NCBI GenBank assembly: GCA_003175985.1
Contig: PSRJ01000128.1
Location: 1-37,444 of the forward strand
Direction of reading: 5' to 3'
Source of the DNA: Terriglobia bacterium
GTDB taxonomy: Bacteria > Acidobacteriota > Terriglobia > Bryobacterales > Bryobacteraceae
DNA length: 37,444 bases
This document shows, piece by piece, positions 8,392-16,698 of the stretch. Below the pieces are notes generated by a model. The model saw only the letters and a list, made by a program, of their open reading frames with translations. It was not told the origin of the DNA and did no database searches. How positions within the stretch are numbered: position 1 is the first letter of the stretch; each line of letters starts with the position of its first letter. The translations under genes were made by a program, and so were the position numbers.

Positions 8392-8811
8392 TTAGTTTTG
8401 GAGGCGGGTTTGCGCGCCCATTTTATGAGCCAGACAGGCGAGAACGCCCGCCATTTCGGACGCGGCCCGGCGGGCCTGTTGGGGAGCGACGGTGCGGGTG
8501 ACCCTGTACCAAAGCTGCATACATTTGTAGTCCAGTATCAGCAGGCGATCTTCGAGGGACTGAGAACCGAAACTACGTGAGTGCCGTAACAGGTAGGTAA
8601 GCACCTGATAATCCCTTTCGAGCGATCGTAACAGCGGCTCGACGTTGGCCTCGGTGTGCAGCCTGCGCCGCATGTCCAAAAAACTGAAATGGCTTCCGGG
8701 GACCGTGAGGGACTGCTCAGTCTTCGTTCGTAACAAAAGCAAACAGCTATATCGGAACCAATAGACCAGAAGAACTAAGGAAACGCCCGTGATGAGAATA
8801 CTGGCAAACAT
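8392..8811 (-). CDS. Small membrane-anchored protein of unknown function
   Basis: 139 residues, not recognised. The first 30 residues (ASILITGVSLVLLVYWFRY and LLLL) form one strong transmembrane helix. The rest is soluble, helical and charged, with LEDRLLILDYKCMQLWYRV and QQARRAASEMAGVLACL, and has two cysteines. It lies immediately upstream of the MoxR operon on the same strand (73 bp), so it could be its first gene. Translation signals before ATG 8811 are weak (AAGAGA). Codon use matches its neighbours. No function is assigned. Confidence 0.6.
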   Translation of the reverse strand: MFASILITGVSLVLLVYWFRYSCLLLLRTKTEQSLTVPGSHFSFLDMRRRLHTEANVEPLLRSLERDYQVLTYLLRHSRSFGSQSLEDRLLILDYKCMQLWYRVTRTVAPQQARRAASEMAGVLACLAHKMGAQTRLQN

Positions 8812-8840
8812 CGTTTCTCTTAATACTGCTGGACGGAGGT

Positions 8841-8846
8841 ACTATA
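8841..8846 (-). promoter_or_regulatory. Possible -10 box upstream of the 139-residue membrane protein
   Basis: On the minus strand TATAGT is preceded by TTG (TTGTATAGT), about 30 nt before ATG 8811. A -35 match at 17 bp is poor (ATGTTA), so the box is only suggestive. Confidence 0.3.
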
Positions 8847-9032
8847 CAATCCATAACGAGTCTAACATTGAGGTAGGGGGCGTGCAACACCTATTTGCAG
8901 AATAAAGTTAACTCTTTAACTACCCTTAAAGGGGGGTAATTCCCCTTCTCTGATGCAGGGGTAGGGTTTTTCCGTTAACCAAAGTTAGGTTTATAGAACC
9001 CCGTACCGGAAGGACTGAAGTTCTGCACAGGT
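8847..9032. other. AT/G-tract intergenic region with nested palindromes
   Basis: This stretch is much richer in A/T and in G or C runs than its surroundings. It contains the direct repeat TTAACT (8909-8914 and 8917-8922), an imperfect palindrome AACTACCC-N8-GGGTAATT (8918-8941) with CCCTTAAAGGG inside it, and GGGGTAGGG at 8958-8966. TAC-spaced-GTA half sites resemble NarL/FixJ-type operators. It lies upstream of the 139-residue membrane protein and downstream of the SAM-hydrolase gene, and is probably regulatory for the former. No open frame or RNA gene was seen in it. Confidence 0.4.
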
Positions 9033-9821
9033 TCAGGAGATCTTGAGCCGCAGGGGGTCGTGAATTGTGCAGCCGAGAAAGCGGGCTGCGGAAGCCTGGT
9101 TCAGCGAAATCTCCAGGTAACCGGAACTGCCGGCGATGACGAACGGTTTACCCGGCCGACCTTCGGCATAATTCTCCGCCCAGGCCCGGATGTTCCGGCT
9201 CCTGACCGACATCCGGAAGGGGCGTTCGGCGAGTTGGGAGAATTCGCCGCTAGAAAAATTTGTGATCACGTTGCCAAACTGATCGATATGCAGGATGCCC
9301 CCGGTCCACGAATTTCGGCCCTCCTGACGCGGCTGGTCGAACCGGGGCCAGGAGTATTCTCGGAGAGTTTCTCCGAACTGCCGCGGCGGGCTCCCGGCGG
9401 CGAGATGCGCGGCCACCGGCGAGAAGACGTCGCGTCCATGGAAAGTCCGGCTAACCGGCTTCAAAAAGAACCGGTCGTTGGTGAGGGCGCGGACTTTGTG
9501 TTCCTCGCGCGAGTAAACGACTGCCAGCACGCCATTATCGGGGGCGACAAAGTACTGGCGTGCCGCCTCCACCAGGATGGGACGGCGCGCCGAGCCTACT
9601 CCCGGATCTACCACGACTACATGAATTGTGCCGGGCGGAAAGTAACCATAGGCTTGGCCGATCAGATAGGCACCCTCGGCAATGCCGAATGGGGTTACGG
9701 CATGACTGATATCCAAAATCCTGGCCTCCGGGCATATGCCGAGGATGACCCCTTTCATGACGCCCACGAAGTGATCCGAGAGCCCGAAATCCGTAGTCAA
9801 AGTAACGATCGGTTTGGCCAT
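9033..9821 (-). CDS. SAM hydrolase / SAM hydroxide adenosyltransferase family (DUF62)
   Basis: 262 residues from ATG 9821; a longer reading would overlap the divergent cysteine desulfurase. The N-terminus (IVTLTTDFGLSDHFVGVMKG), VVVDPGVGSARR (D72, R79), APDNGVL, FHGRDVFSP (H128) and ILHIDQFGNVITNF are the conserved blocks of the family, and D72/R79/H128 fit the Asp-Arg-His set described for it. Members hydrolyse S-adenosylmethionine to adenosine and methionine, and relatives catalyse SAM-dependent halogenation. The residue pattern here is the common hydrolase type. It is divergent from the desulfurase-mnmA operon, with 17 nt between start codons. No clear ribosome-binding site is visible. Confidence 0.9.
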   Translation of the reverse strand: MAKPIVTLTTDFGLSDHFVGVMKGVILGICPEARILDISHAVTPFGIAEGAYLIGQAYGYFPPGTIHVVVVDPGVGSARRPILVEAARQYFVAPDNGVLAVVYSREEHKVRALTNDRFFLKPVSRTFHGRDVFSPVAAHLAAGSPPRQFGETLREYSWPRFDQPRQEGRNSWTGGILHIDQFGNVITNFSSGEFSQLAERPFRMSVRSRNIRAWAENYAEGRPGKPFVIAGSSGYLEISLNQASAARFLGCTIHDPLRLKIS

Positions 9822-9830
9822 TGCTAAAAT
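9822..9830 (+). promoter_or_regulatory. Extended -10 promoter, probable leaderless start of the desulfurase operon
   Basis: TG-C-TAAAAT forms an extended -10 box (TG at 9822-9823, hexamer 9825-9830). Transcription would begin around 9837-9839, that is at or just before GTG 9839. No Shine-Dalgarno sequence lies in the 17 nt between the two divergent starts, which supports a leaderless mRNA. Confidence 0.45.
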
Positions 9831-9838
9831 GACTTTCA

Positions 9839-10990
9839 GTGCAGCGCGCGTATTTCGACCACAACGCCACCACACCCGTAGCTCCGGAGGTCCTGGAGAC
9901 GGTGGTGTCGTGTCTGGGCCAAACGTATGGTAACGCGTCGAGCATTCACTATTTCGGGCAGGCTGCCAAGCAGAGGCTGGAAATGGCACGCCGCCAAGTG
10001 GCGGCATTGATCCACGCCAGCCCGGCCGAATTGATATTTACCAGCGGCGGTACCGAATCCGACAACATGGCGTTGTTGGGGCTGGCCCGCAAGGCTCCGG
10101 GCGGCTGTCACGTGATCACTACGGCAATCGAACACCCGGCAGTGCTTGCCGCTTGCGCCCAACTGGAGCGGGAGGGGTGCATAGCCACGCTTCTGCCTGT
10201 CGGTTCGAACGGCGTTGCCGATCCCGGAGACGTGCGCCGGGCTTTGCGGCCGGAGACGGCGCTGATCTCCGTGATGCACGCCAATAATGAACTGGGCACC
10301 ATTCAGCCGATCGCCGAAATCTCCCGGGTGGCGCGCGAAGCCGGCGTGCCGTTTCATGTGGATGGCGTGCAGGCTCTGGGAAAGATCCCCGTCGACGTGA
10401 AGGCGCTTGGCGTGGACCTGTACAGCATGAGCGCACACAAGCTTTATGCGCCCAAGGGTGTGGGCGCGCTTTACGTGCGCAAAGGAATGCGACTCGCGCC
10501 GCTCACGTTCGGCGGCCATCACGAGCGTGACCGCCGTCCGGGGACGGAGAACGTACCTGGGATTGCGGGTTTTGGAGCGGCTGCCGCACTTGCTGCTCGT
10601 GATTTCACGACCGAGGCGGTCCGAACCGCTCAATTGCGCGATCGCCTCGAGCGCGCAGTTGTGGAACGCATACCCGATACGCGTGTCAACGGCGCGCGCG
10701 ACAGCCGGACCGGTAACACGACCAATATCTGTTTCGATGGAATCGACGGCGAGGCGCTGGTCATCGCGCTCGATTTGCGCGGGTTCGCCGTTTCCACGGG
10801 CTCGGCCTGTTCCAGCGGCGCGGTCACTCCTTCGCACGTTCTTACCGCCATCGGGCTTTCGGCGGAGCGGGCGCGCTCCAGCATCCGGTTCTCCCTGGGC
10901 AGTTCCAATACCGCCGATCAGGTAGACGGCTTGATCGAAGCCCTGGAAGCTTCAGTGAAGCACCTCCGCAGGATCTCGGTTCATGCCTGA
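9839..10990 (+). CDS. Cysteine desulfurase (NifS/IscS family)
   Basis: 383 residues from GTG 9839, which gives the typical N-terminus RAYFDHNATTPV. It is a PLP enzyme that takes sulfur from cysteine as an enzyme-bound persulfide. Visible features are H99 in EHPAV, the PLP-binding lysine K201 in SAHKLYAPKG, HHERDRRPGTENV, and the active cysteine C324 in STGSACSSG. The active-site loop is the long IscS-like type. Its stop overlaps the start of mnmA by 8 nt, so its likely job is to supply sulfur for tRNA 2-thiouridine, though it may also serve Fe-S assembly because no other suf or isc genes are in view. Confidence 0.93.
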   Translation: MQRAYFDHNATTPVAPEVLETVVSCLGQTYGNASSIHYFGQAAKQRLEMARRQVAALIHASPAELIFTSGGTESDNMALLGLARKAPGGCHVITTAIEHPAVLAACAQLEREGCIATLLPVGSNGVADPGDVRRALRPETALISVMHANNELGTIQPIAEISRVAREAGVPFHVDGVQALGKIPVDVKALGVDLYSMSAHKLYAPKGVGALYVRKGMRLAPLTFGGHHERDRRPGTENVPGIAGFGAAAALAARDFTTEAVRTAQLRDRLERAVVERIPDTRVNGARDSRTGNTTNICFDGIDGEALVIALDLRGFAVSTGSACSSGAVTPSHVLTAIGLSAERARSSIRFSLGSSNTADQVDGLIEALEASVKHLRRISVHA

Positions 10991-12101
10991 CGCCCCGATC
11001 GCCGTTGCTATGAGCGGCGGTGTCGACAGTTCCACGGTAGCCGCCCTGCTGGTGGACCAGGGCCGGAGCGTCGTGGGACTAACCATGCAGCTCTGGAACC
11101 AGCGCCGATTTCCGGAACTTTCTCCGGAGGGCGGAACCGCGTCCGGCGCCGGACGCTGCTGCTCGCTCGACGATGTTTACGATGCGCGCCGTGTGGCGGA
11201 GCAGGTGGGAATTCCTTATTACGTAGTGAATTTCGAGCAGCAGTTTGAGGAACAGGTGGTCAAGCCCTTCGTGGAGGAGTACCTCGCCGGCCGCACGCCC
11301 ATCCCGTGCACACTTTGCAACAACTACATCAAATTCGACCGCTTCCTGGAGATGGCGGATGCCGTCGGCGCGGCGCAGATCGCGACCGGCCACTATGCGC
11401 GCATCCGCTATTGCCAGTCCTTGGGCCGATATCAACTGCTGCGCGCGGTGGATTTCTCGAAGGATCAGACCTACTTCCTGTTCGGCCTGACGCAGGAGCA
11501 ACTGGAGCGCACGCTCTTCCCGCTGGGCGAGATGACAAAGCCGGAAGTTCGCGAACTGGCGCGCTCCCTGGATCTAAGCGTTGCGGCGAAGGCCGACAGC
11601 CAGGAGATCTGCTTTGTACCCAACGGCGATTATGCGGCCTTCCTGGACGCATATTTGAAGGACACGGGAATCGAACCCCGGCGGACGCGCGGCACGATCG
11701 TGACGCGCGACGGCCGCACACTCGGCGAACATACGGGAGTGCATCACTTTACGGTAGGCCAGCGGCGGGGCCTGGGAGTCGCCACCGGAGAACCGCTGTA
11801 CGTTATTGCCACTGAACCGGAATCGCGGCGCGTGATCGTCGGCGGAAGCGATGAATTGCTGTGCCCGCGATTCTTCGCTGGGGGTGTTAATTGGATTTCA
11901 ATAGCCGGATGCGGCGATTTCGTGCGGGCGCAGGTCAAGATCCGGAATAAGCATGCTGCGGCGCCTGCCACTGTACGCGGTACTTCCGACCCGCGGCGCG
12001 TCGAAGTGGTTTTCGATGAACCGCAGCGTGCCGTCACTCCGGGGCAGGCGGCGGTTTTCTACGATGGTGATCTCGTCCTGGGGGGTGGTTGGATCGAGTG
12101 A
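10983..12101 (+). CDS. mnmA: tRNA-specific 2-thiouridylase MnmA
   Basis: 372 residues. It puts sulfur on U34 of tRNA-Glu, -Gln and -Lys using ATP and persulfide sulfur. The PP-loop AMSGGVDSS (9-17) is intact, the nucleophile is C112 in CTLCNNYIKFD, ATGHYARI follows, and the second catalytic cysteine is C210 in SQEICFVPNGDYAAF. The C-terminal beta-barrel includes HHFTVGQRRGLGV. The start overlaps the desulfurase end by 8 nt, consistent with a dedicated sulfur-relay pair. The downstream lipid A acyltransferase starts 4 nt after its stop. Confidence 0.96.
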   Translation: MPDAPIAVAMSGGVDSSTVAALLVDQGRSVVGLTMQLWNQRRFPELSPEGGTASGAGRCCSLDDVYDARRVAEQVGIPYYVVNFEQQFEEQVVKPFVEEYLAGRTPIPCTLCNNYIKFDRFLEMADAVGAAQIATGHYARIRYCQSLGRYQLLRAVDFSKDQTYFLFGLTQEQLERTLFPLGEMTKPEVRELARSLDLSVAAKADSQEICFVPNGDYAAFLDAYLKDTGIEPRRTRGTIVTRDGRTLGEHTGVHHFTVGQRRGLGVATGEPLYVIATEPESRRVIVGGSDELLCPRFFAGGVNWISIAGCGDFVRAQVKIRNKHAAAPATVRGTSDPRRVEVVFDEPQRAVTPGQAAVFYDGDLVLGGGWIE

Positions 12102-12105
12102 GCGC

Positions 12106-13038
12106 ATGCGGCCTCCCCGCTCCCATCTGCGCAACGTCATCGAGTACGCGGCGGTTTTGAGCGCTCTCAAGTCGCTGGAGTGGGCGCCGTTGCCGCTGGC
12201 GTACCGATTGGCTCGCGGCTACACGCGCCTGCTGGATCTGGCGCTGCCCCGTTACCGCCGTATTGCCGCAAGCAACCTGTTGCTGGCCTGGCCCGAACTT
12301 GGACCGGCGCGGCGACAGGAGATTATCGACGGCGTGTTCCGCTCCATCGCGCGGCTGCTGGTTACGTTCGCGAAGTTTCCTTCCATCCACAAAGACGGGC
12401 TGGAACATTGGATCCGGCCGGAAGGCTATGAGCACTTCGAAGAGGCGGTGCGCTCGGGACGTGGTGTCTTGTTTGCCACGGCTCACCTGGGCAATTGGGA
12501 GTTGAGCGCATATGCCCACGCTTACTTTGCCGGCCCAATGAATGTAGTGGTGCGTCCTCTTGACAATCCTCTCCTCGACCGGTTCGTGGAACATCGCCGA
12601 ACGCTTTCCGGCAACCGCGTTCTCGGAAAGAAGGATTTTGCGCGATCCATCCTGAAGGCTCTTGGCCAGAACGAAGCGGTTGGAGTGCTGATCGATCAGA
12701 ATGCCGCGAGCGAGGCCAGCGTGTTTGTCGACTTCTTTGGCGTTCCCGCTTCTGCCGCCACCAGCTTCGCGAGATTCGCGGCACATACGGGCGCCACGGT
12801 GATACCAGGGTTCGCAGTCTGGTCCGATGCGGAGCGCCGCTATATTCTCCGCCTCTATCCTCCGGTTTCGATGACCGGGGAGATTGCGCGCGATACGCAG
12901 GCACTCCACACGCGGCTGGAGGCCGTCATCCGCGCGCATCCGGAGCAGTGGTTATGGATTCACCGGCGCTGGAAGACGCGGCCGCCGGGGCAGCCTCCGT
13001 TGTACAAAAGCACACCGGCCCATACAGATGCGCTGTAG
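12106..13038 (+). CDS. Lipid A biosynthesis acyltransferase (LpxL/HtrB family)
   Basis: 310 residues from ATG 12106. The enzyme adds a secondary acyl chain to lipid A precursors at the inner membrane. The catalytic HX4E motif is present as H127-LGNW-E132, with the downstream block VGVLIDQNA and the C-terminal WLWIHRRWKTRP typical of the family. An N-terminal amphipathic or hydrophobic stretch anchors it to the membrane. It follows mnmA by 4 nt, so it is likely co-transcribed although functionally unrelated. It implies a lipopolysaccharide-bearing outer membrane. Confidence 0.92.
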   Translation: MRPPRSHLRNVIEYAAVLSALKSLEWAPLPLAYRLARGYTRLLDLALPRYRRIAASNLLLAWPELGPARRQEIIDGVFRSIARLLVTFAKFPSIHKDGLEHWIRPEGYEHFEEAVRSGRGVLFATAHLGNWELSAYAHAYFAGPMNVVVRPLDNPLLDRFVEHRRTLSGNRVLGKKDFARSILKALGQNEAVGVLIDQNAASEASVFVDFFGVPASAATSFARFAAHTGATVIPGFAVWSDAERRYILRLYPPVSMTGEIARDTQALHTRLEAVIRAHPEQWLWIHRRWKTRPPGQPPLYKSTPAHTDAL

Positions 13039-13061
13039 TATGCTGTAGCCGGACTTCGCGA

Positions 13062-14894
13062 ATGGAAGCGCTCAAACATCCGTTGCACGGCAGCGTGTTC
13101 GCGCTGGTTCTGACTGCGCTGGCCATTCTCGTCTCGATTCTGGTGCGGCCTTTCCTGGGCGCCGATGCCTTCCTCGTTTTCATCGCCGCCATCGGGGCCA
13201 GCGCCTGGTACGGTGGAATGGCGGCCGGAGTCATTGCGAGCGTCTGTTCCAGTGCCGTCATCGCATACTTTCTTCTCGGATCGGGTTTATCTCAGGAAAC
13301 TCGGGTCAGCGCATGGGTTCGGATCGTTGGATTTTTGGCGCTGGCCCTGCTGATCACGTGGCTGACCGCCTCATGGCACGAAAACCGGCGGCTCTTCGCA
13401 AGCACCCTTGCCAGTATCGGAGACGCTGTAGTCGCTACCGACCCGGAAGGCCGCATTACTTTCCTCAACTCCGTTGCCGAGACGCTCACCGGCTGGGCCG
13501 CGTCTGAAGCACGGGGCAAAGCAGTGACCGAGATCATGCAACTGGTGGACGAAAAGCGCCGCGAGCCGGTCGCGAATCCGCTCGTAAAGGCCATGCGCGA
13601 GCGAGTGACGGTCACGCTCCAAGAGCATCCGCTGCTGATTTCCCGAAGCGGAGCGGAAGTGCCGATCGAGCAAAGCGCCGCTCCCGTTCGGGAAGACTCC
13701 GGCCGGACTTTAGGCGGTATTCTGGTGTTCCGCGATATCAGCAAGCGCCGGCACCTGGAAGAACAGGTAACACAGGCGCAAAAGATGGACGCCGTCGGCC
13801 GGCTGGCGGGCGGCATCGCCGGAGACTTCAACAACGTCCTGACGGTGATCACGGGTTATGCGGAACTGCTGCGAAGCGAGATTTCCTCCGCACAACCCAC
13901 GCGCCGTTTCGTGGACGAAATCATTTATGCCGGCGACCGCGCCGCCGCCCTGACACGCCATCTGCTGGCATTTAGCAAAGGCCCCGACGTTCAGCCGCGT
14001 GTGCTCGATCTCAATACCGTGGTGGCGGGAATGGAGCCGATGCTCCGCCGGCTCCTGGGCCAGACGATCGAGCTCATTCTGTTGCCCGGCTCCGATCTCG
14101 GACGCATCAAAGCCGATCCCTCGCAGATCGAGCAGGTGATCATCAATCTTGCCACGAATGCGCGGGATGCCATGCCCACGGGCGGCAAACTGGTCGTCGA
14201 GACCGCGAATGCCGACCTGGAAGAGCCCGGCAGCAAGAACCTGGGTATCGCTCCGGGATCCTATGTCATGTTGGCGATGAGCGATACCGGTGTCGGCATG
14301 CCGCCGGAAATCCGCTCGCGGCTGTTCGAACCTTTTTTCACGACTAAGGACCCCGGCAAAGGCAGCGGACTGGGGCTCGCCACGGTTTATGGGATTGTGA
14401 AGCAGTGCGAAGGCCAAATCACTGTTTACAGCCAGCCCGGTTGCGGGACCATTTTCGAAATGTATCTACCGCGGGTCCGCGAGCCCGTGGTGGAACCCGA
14501 GCGCAAGCTTTCCCCCCGGGGCTCGGAAACTATCCTCCTGGTGGACGATGAGGAAGGTGTTCGCAAACTGGTAACCGCGGTGCTCCGTTCCAACGGATAC
14601 GATGTGCTGGAGGCCAGCAACGGCGGCGCGGCCCTGGCCGTCTACGACAAAAACGGCCACAAGATCGACATGGTGCTCACCGACGTAGTGATGCCGCAGA
14701 TGACCGGCTTCGAATTAGGCCGCGAACTGAGCACTCGCGCACCCGGGTTAAAGATCCTCTATATGTCCGGTTATCGCGACAATACCATTGGCGGAAGTCC
14801 CGGCGGGCAGCCGAAGCCTTTTCTGCAAAAGCCTTTCACACCCGACGTCCTGCTGGCGAAAGTGCGCGAAGTACTCGACGCCGAAAACGCGTAA
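13062..14894 (+). CDS. Membrane PAS hybrid histidine kinase lacking the phospho-acceptor His
   Basis: 610 residues from ATG 13062. Four N-terminal transmembrane helices (about 10-105, DUF4118/KdpD-like) are followed by a PAS domain (about 110-235, with [20 protein letters not shown]), a HisKA-type dimerisation region, an ATPase domain and a receiver. The H-box reads [16 protein letters not shown]; the family consensus has His where this protein has G254 (codon GGA, 13821-13823). The ATP-binding boxes are intact ([35 protein letters not shown]), and so is the receiver (D495, D496, D541, and K in FLQKPF). It therefore probably cannot autophosphorylate in the usual way and may work as a phosphatase, a partner in a heterodimer, or a receiver fed by another kinase. 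It starts 23 nt after the acyltransferase gene. Confidence 0.9.
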   Translation: MEALKHPLHGSVFALVLTALAILVSILVRPFLGADAFLVFIAAIGASAWYGGMAAGVIASVCSSAVIAYFLLGSGLSQETRVSAWVRIVGFLALALLITWLTASWHENRRLFASTLASIGDAVVATDPEGRITFLNSVAETLTGWAASEARGKAVTEIMQLVDEKRREPVANPLVKAMRERVTVTLQEHPLLISRSGAEVPIEQSAAPVREDSGRTLGGILVFRDISKRRHLEEQVTQAQKMDAVGRLAGGIAGDFNNVLTVITGYAELLRSEISSAQPTRRFVDEIIYAGDRAAALTRHLLAFSKGPDVQPRVLDLNTVVAGMEPMLRRLLGQTIELILLPGSDLGRIKADPSQIEQVIINLATNARDAMPTGGKLVVETANADLEEPGSKNLGIAPGSYVMLAMSDTGVGMPPEIRSRLFEPFFTTKDPGKGSGLGLATVYGIVKQCEGQITVYSQPGCGTIFEMYLPRVREPVVEPERKLSPRGSETILLVDDEEGVRKLVTAVLRSNGYDVLEASNGGAALAVYDKNGHKIDMVLTDVVMPQMTGFELGRELSTRAPGLKILYMSGYRDNTIGGSPGGQPKPFLQKPFTPDVLLAKVREVLDAENA

Positions 14895-14910
14895 CGCTTT
14901 CTTGGAGCCT

Positions 14911-15582
14911 CTACCGCACCGGCCGCAGGATCACACTTGCGGCGCTGCACTCGCCCGCGCTCGGCCCGCAGGATCGGGGCGAGAGATCTTTGTTCAGACA
15001 AACCCTCACCTCTTCCAGTTCGGAATTGCTGTAGCAGGAGGTACGAAAGGCGGATCTGGGGAAACTCGGGTTCGAGGCCGCCATTTTCGATTCGATCTCG
15101 GCGGGACTCGACCGCAGTTCCTGCGCGGGCTGGCTCAGATCGGCCGGCAGCGTAACGGAATCGCGGGCTTTCCTTAGCGCGGCAAAATAATCCGCGGCGC
15201 TCAATCCGCTGCAGGTCCCGTGAGCGGCCCACTCATGCTGAATCAGGGATTCGGTGGGAACGTAACCCAGGGTGGCTTGGACGACTGCCGGCGGAACGGG
15301 ACTAGCCGGTCCGCAATTCTCGGGCCCTCGCGAGTTCTCGCCTTGCGGCCAAAGCCCATGAACGACGAAGCCGATGTGCCGCCCCACGCCACATTCGCGC
15401 GGGTCCTGATTCCCAGGGTGCTGGTCACAGAAATCGGGCGCGTCGGAAAGAACCAGCAGGTAATAGGAAAACTGCGAGGCCTGTTTCTTCTTGTGAGACC
15501 TCGCAGATGCACTGCCTGATGCTATAAGGCAGATCAGCATCGCTCCAGCGGCGAGGCGGCGGATCATTGTTCTCATGGACAT
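14911..15582 (-). CDS. Secreted ribonuclease T2 family protein
   Basis: 223 residues from ATG 15582; ATGs at 15576 and 15618 are alternatives, and none has a strong ribosome-binding site. A signal peptide (RRLAAGAMLICLIASGSASA) directs it to the periplasm or outside. Both active-site blocks are visible: FVVHGLWPQ with H75, and HEWAAHGTC with H117, E118 and H121. The lysine usual in the second block (HEWxKHGTC) is replaced by A120, which may lower activity. Several cysteines suggest disulfides. T2 enzymes cut RNA non-specifically and have scavenging roles. The gene converges on the hybrid kinase with a 16-nt gap. Confidence 0.88.
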   Translation of the reverse strand: MSMRTMIRRLAAGAMLICLIASGSASARSHKKKQASQFSYYLLVLSDAPDFCDQHPGNQDPRECGVGRHIGFVVHGLWPQGENSRGPENCGPASPVPPAVVQATLGYVPTESLIQHEWAAHGTCSGLSAADYFAALRKARDSVTLPADLSQPAQELRSSPAEIESKMAASNPSFPRSAFRTSCYSNSELEEVRVCLNKDLSPRSCGPSAGECSAASVILRPVR

Positions 15583-15657
15583 ATTCTGACGCGAACCCTT
15601 CCCAAGAGTGTGTGCCAAAAGGCGTCCCGGCGTTTCAGGGATTCTGGAGTATTGGTT

Positions 15658-16698
15658 TTACCTCCAGCGGAACAGCTTCAGGGCCAGCCCGAAGCACACC
15701 ACCAGCCAGATCCCCAACACGCCCGCCTGGGGCGCTACGCGCGCCAGGCCGCCGCCTTGCAACATGTTGGTCCGTAACGCATCGATGATTGCCGTCAGCG
15801 GCAAAGCTTTGATCAGCGGTTGTACGACATCCGGAAATCTCTGCGCCGAGAAGAAGACTCCCGAGAAGATCCACATAGGCACCTGACAGAGGTTCATCAA
15901 ACCGGAGACTCCTTCGATGGTCCGCGCCCGCGATGCCAGCAGCAGGCCCAAGGCGCAAAACGCGAAGGCGCCCAGGACACACAACACTGCCAGGTCCGCG
16001 AGGTGGCCGCGGACCGGCACGCCGAACACCCACACCCCGAAGCCCAGCGTTACTCCCACCTCGCCGAAGAGTAAGAACAGGCGCGAGAGCAGGAAGGAGA
16101 GCAGGTAATAGTGGCGCGGCATGGGCGTGGCCACCAGGCGCTTCATCAGGTTTTTGCGCCGGGCGTCCACAATGGCAAATGCGGTGAGCCAGACGGCATT
16201 GCTCATCATCCCCAGGCCGAGCAGCCCTGGAATCAAGAAGTCGATATATCGCGACCCTGGCTCGCGCAAGATCTGATCCTGTGCCGCGATCGGATCGGCG
16301 CGCCCAGCCGCGCGCTGCACGGCGGCGTCGGCGAGCATACGCGCCGCACGCGCTTCGGGATTGGTGTCATCGTAGCGGTAGAGCACAGTCCCGCCGGGCC
16401 CAGGCTCCGCCAGCAAGGCCACCTTGCCGCCACGCAATGCTTCTTCTCCGGCCGCGGTGGGGAGTTGCTGCACATCCAGTTGCTTTTCTCGCGCGAGCGA
16501 ATCTCTCAGTTCAGCGCCGACGGCTGCAATTTTCAGAACCTCCGCCGGCCGGTTGCGAAACGCAATGCCCAGAGCGACGGCGAGCAGAATGGGAAAGGCA
16601 AACGTCCAGAAGAGCGCTTCCGGTTCGCGCCAGAATTCGCGGAACCGCATCAACGTCAGTTGCACCAGCGGATGGCCGGTGCGGGAGCGCTTAGTCAT
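15658..16698 (-). CDS. ABC-2 type transporter permease
   Basis: 346 residues from ATG 16698, which overlaps the end of the ATPase gene by 8 nt. The first helix (FWTFAFPILLAVALGIAF) is followed by a large extracytoplasmic loop of about 120 residues and then five hydrophobic segments in the second half (GLLGLGMMSNAVWLTAFAIV, LSFLLSRLFLLFGEVGVTLG, LADLAVLCVLGAFAFCALGL, LCQVPMWIFSGVFFS, AGVLGIWLVVCFGLALKLF). This is the ABC2_membrane_3/2 architecture of exporters for drugs, lipids or polysaccharides. It forms an exporter with the ATPase next door. Substrate unknown. Confidence 0.9.
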   Translation of the reverse strand: MTKRSRTGHPLVQLTLMRFREFWREPEALFWTFAFPILLAVALGIAFRNRPAEVLKIAAVGAELRDSLAREKQLDVQQLPTAAGEEALRGGKVALLAEPGPGGTVLYRYDDTNPEARAARMLADAAVQRAAGRADPIAAQDQILREPGSRYIDFLIPGLLGLGMMSNAVWLTAFAIVDARRKNLMKRLVATPMPRHYYLLSFLLSRLFLLFGEVGVTLGFGVWVFGVPVRGHLADLAVLCVLGAFAFCALGLLLASRARTIEGVSGLMNLCQVPMWIFSGVFFSAQRFPDVVQPLIKALPLTAIIDALRTNMLQGGGLARVAPQAGVLGIWLVVCFGLALKLFRWR

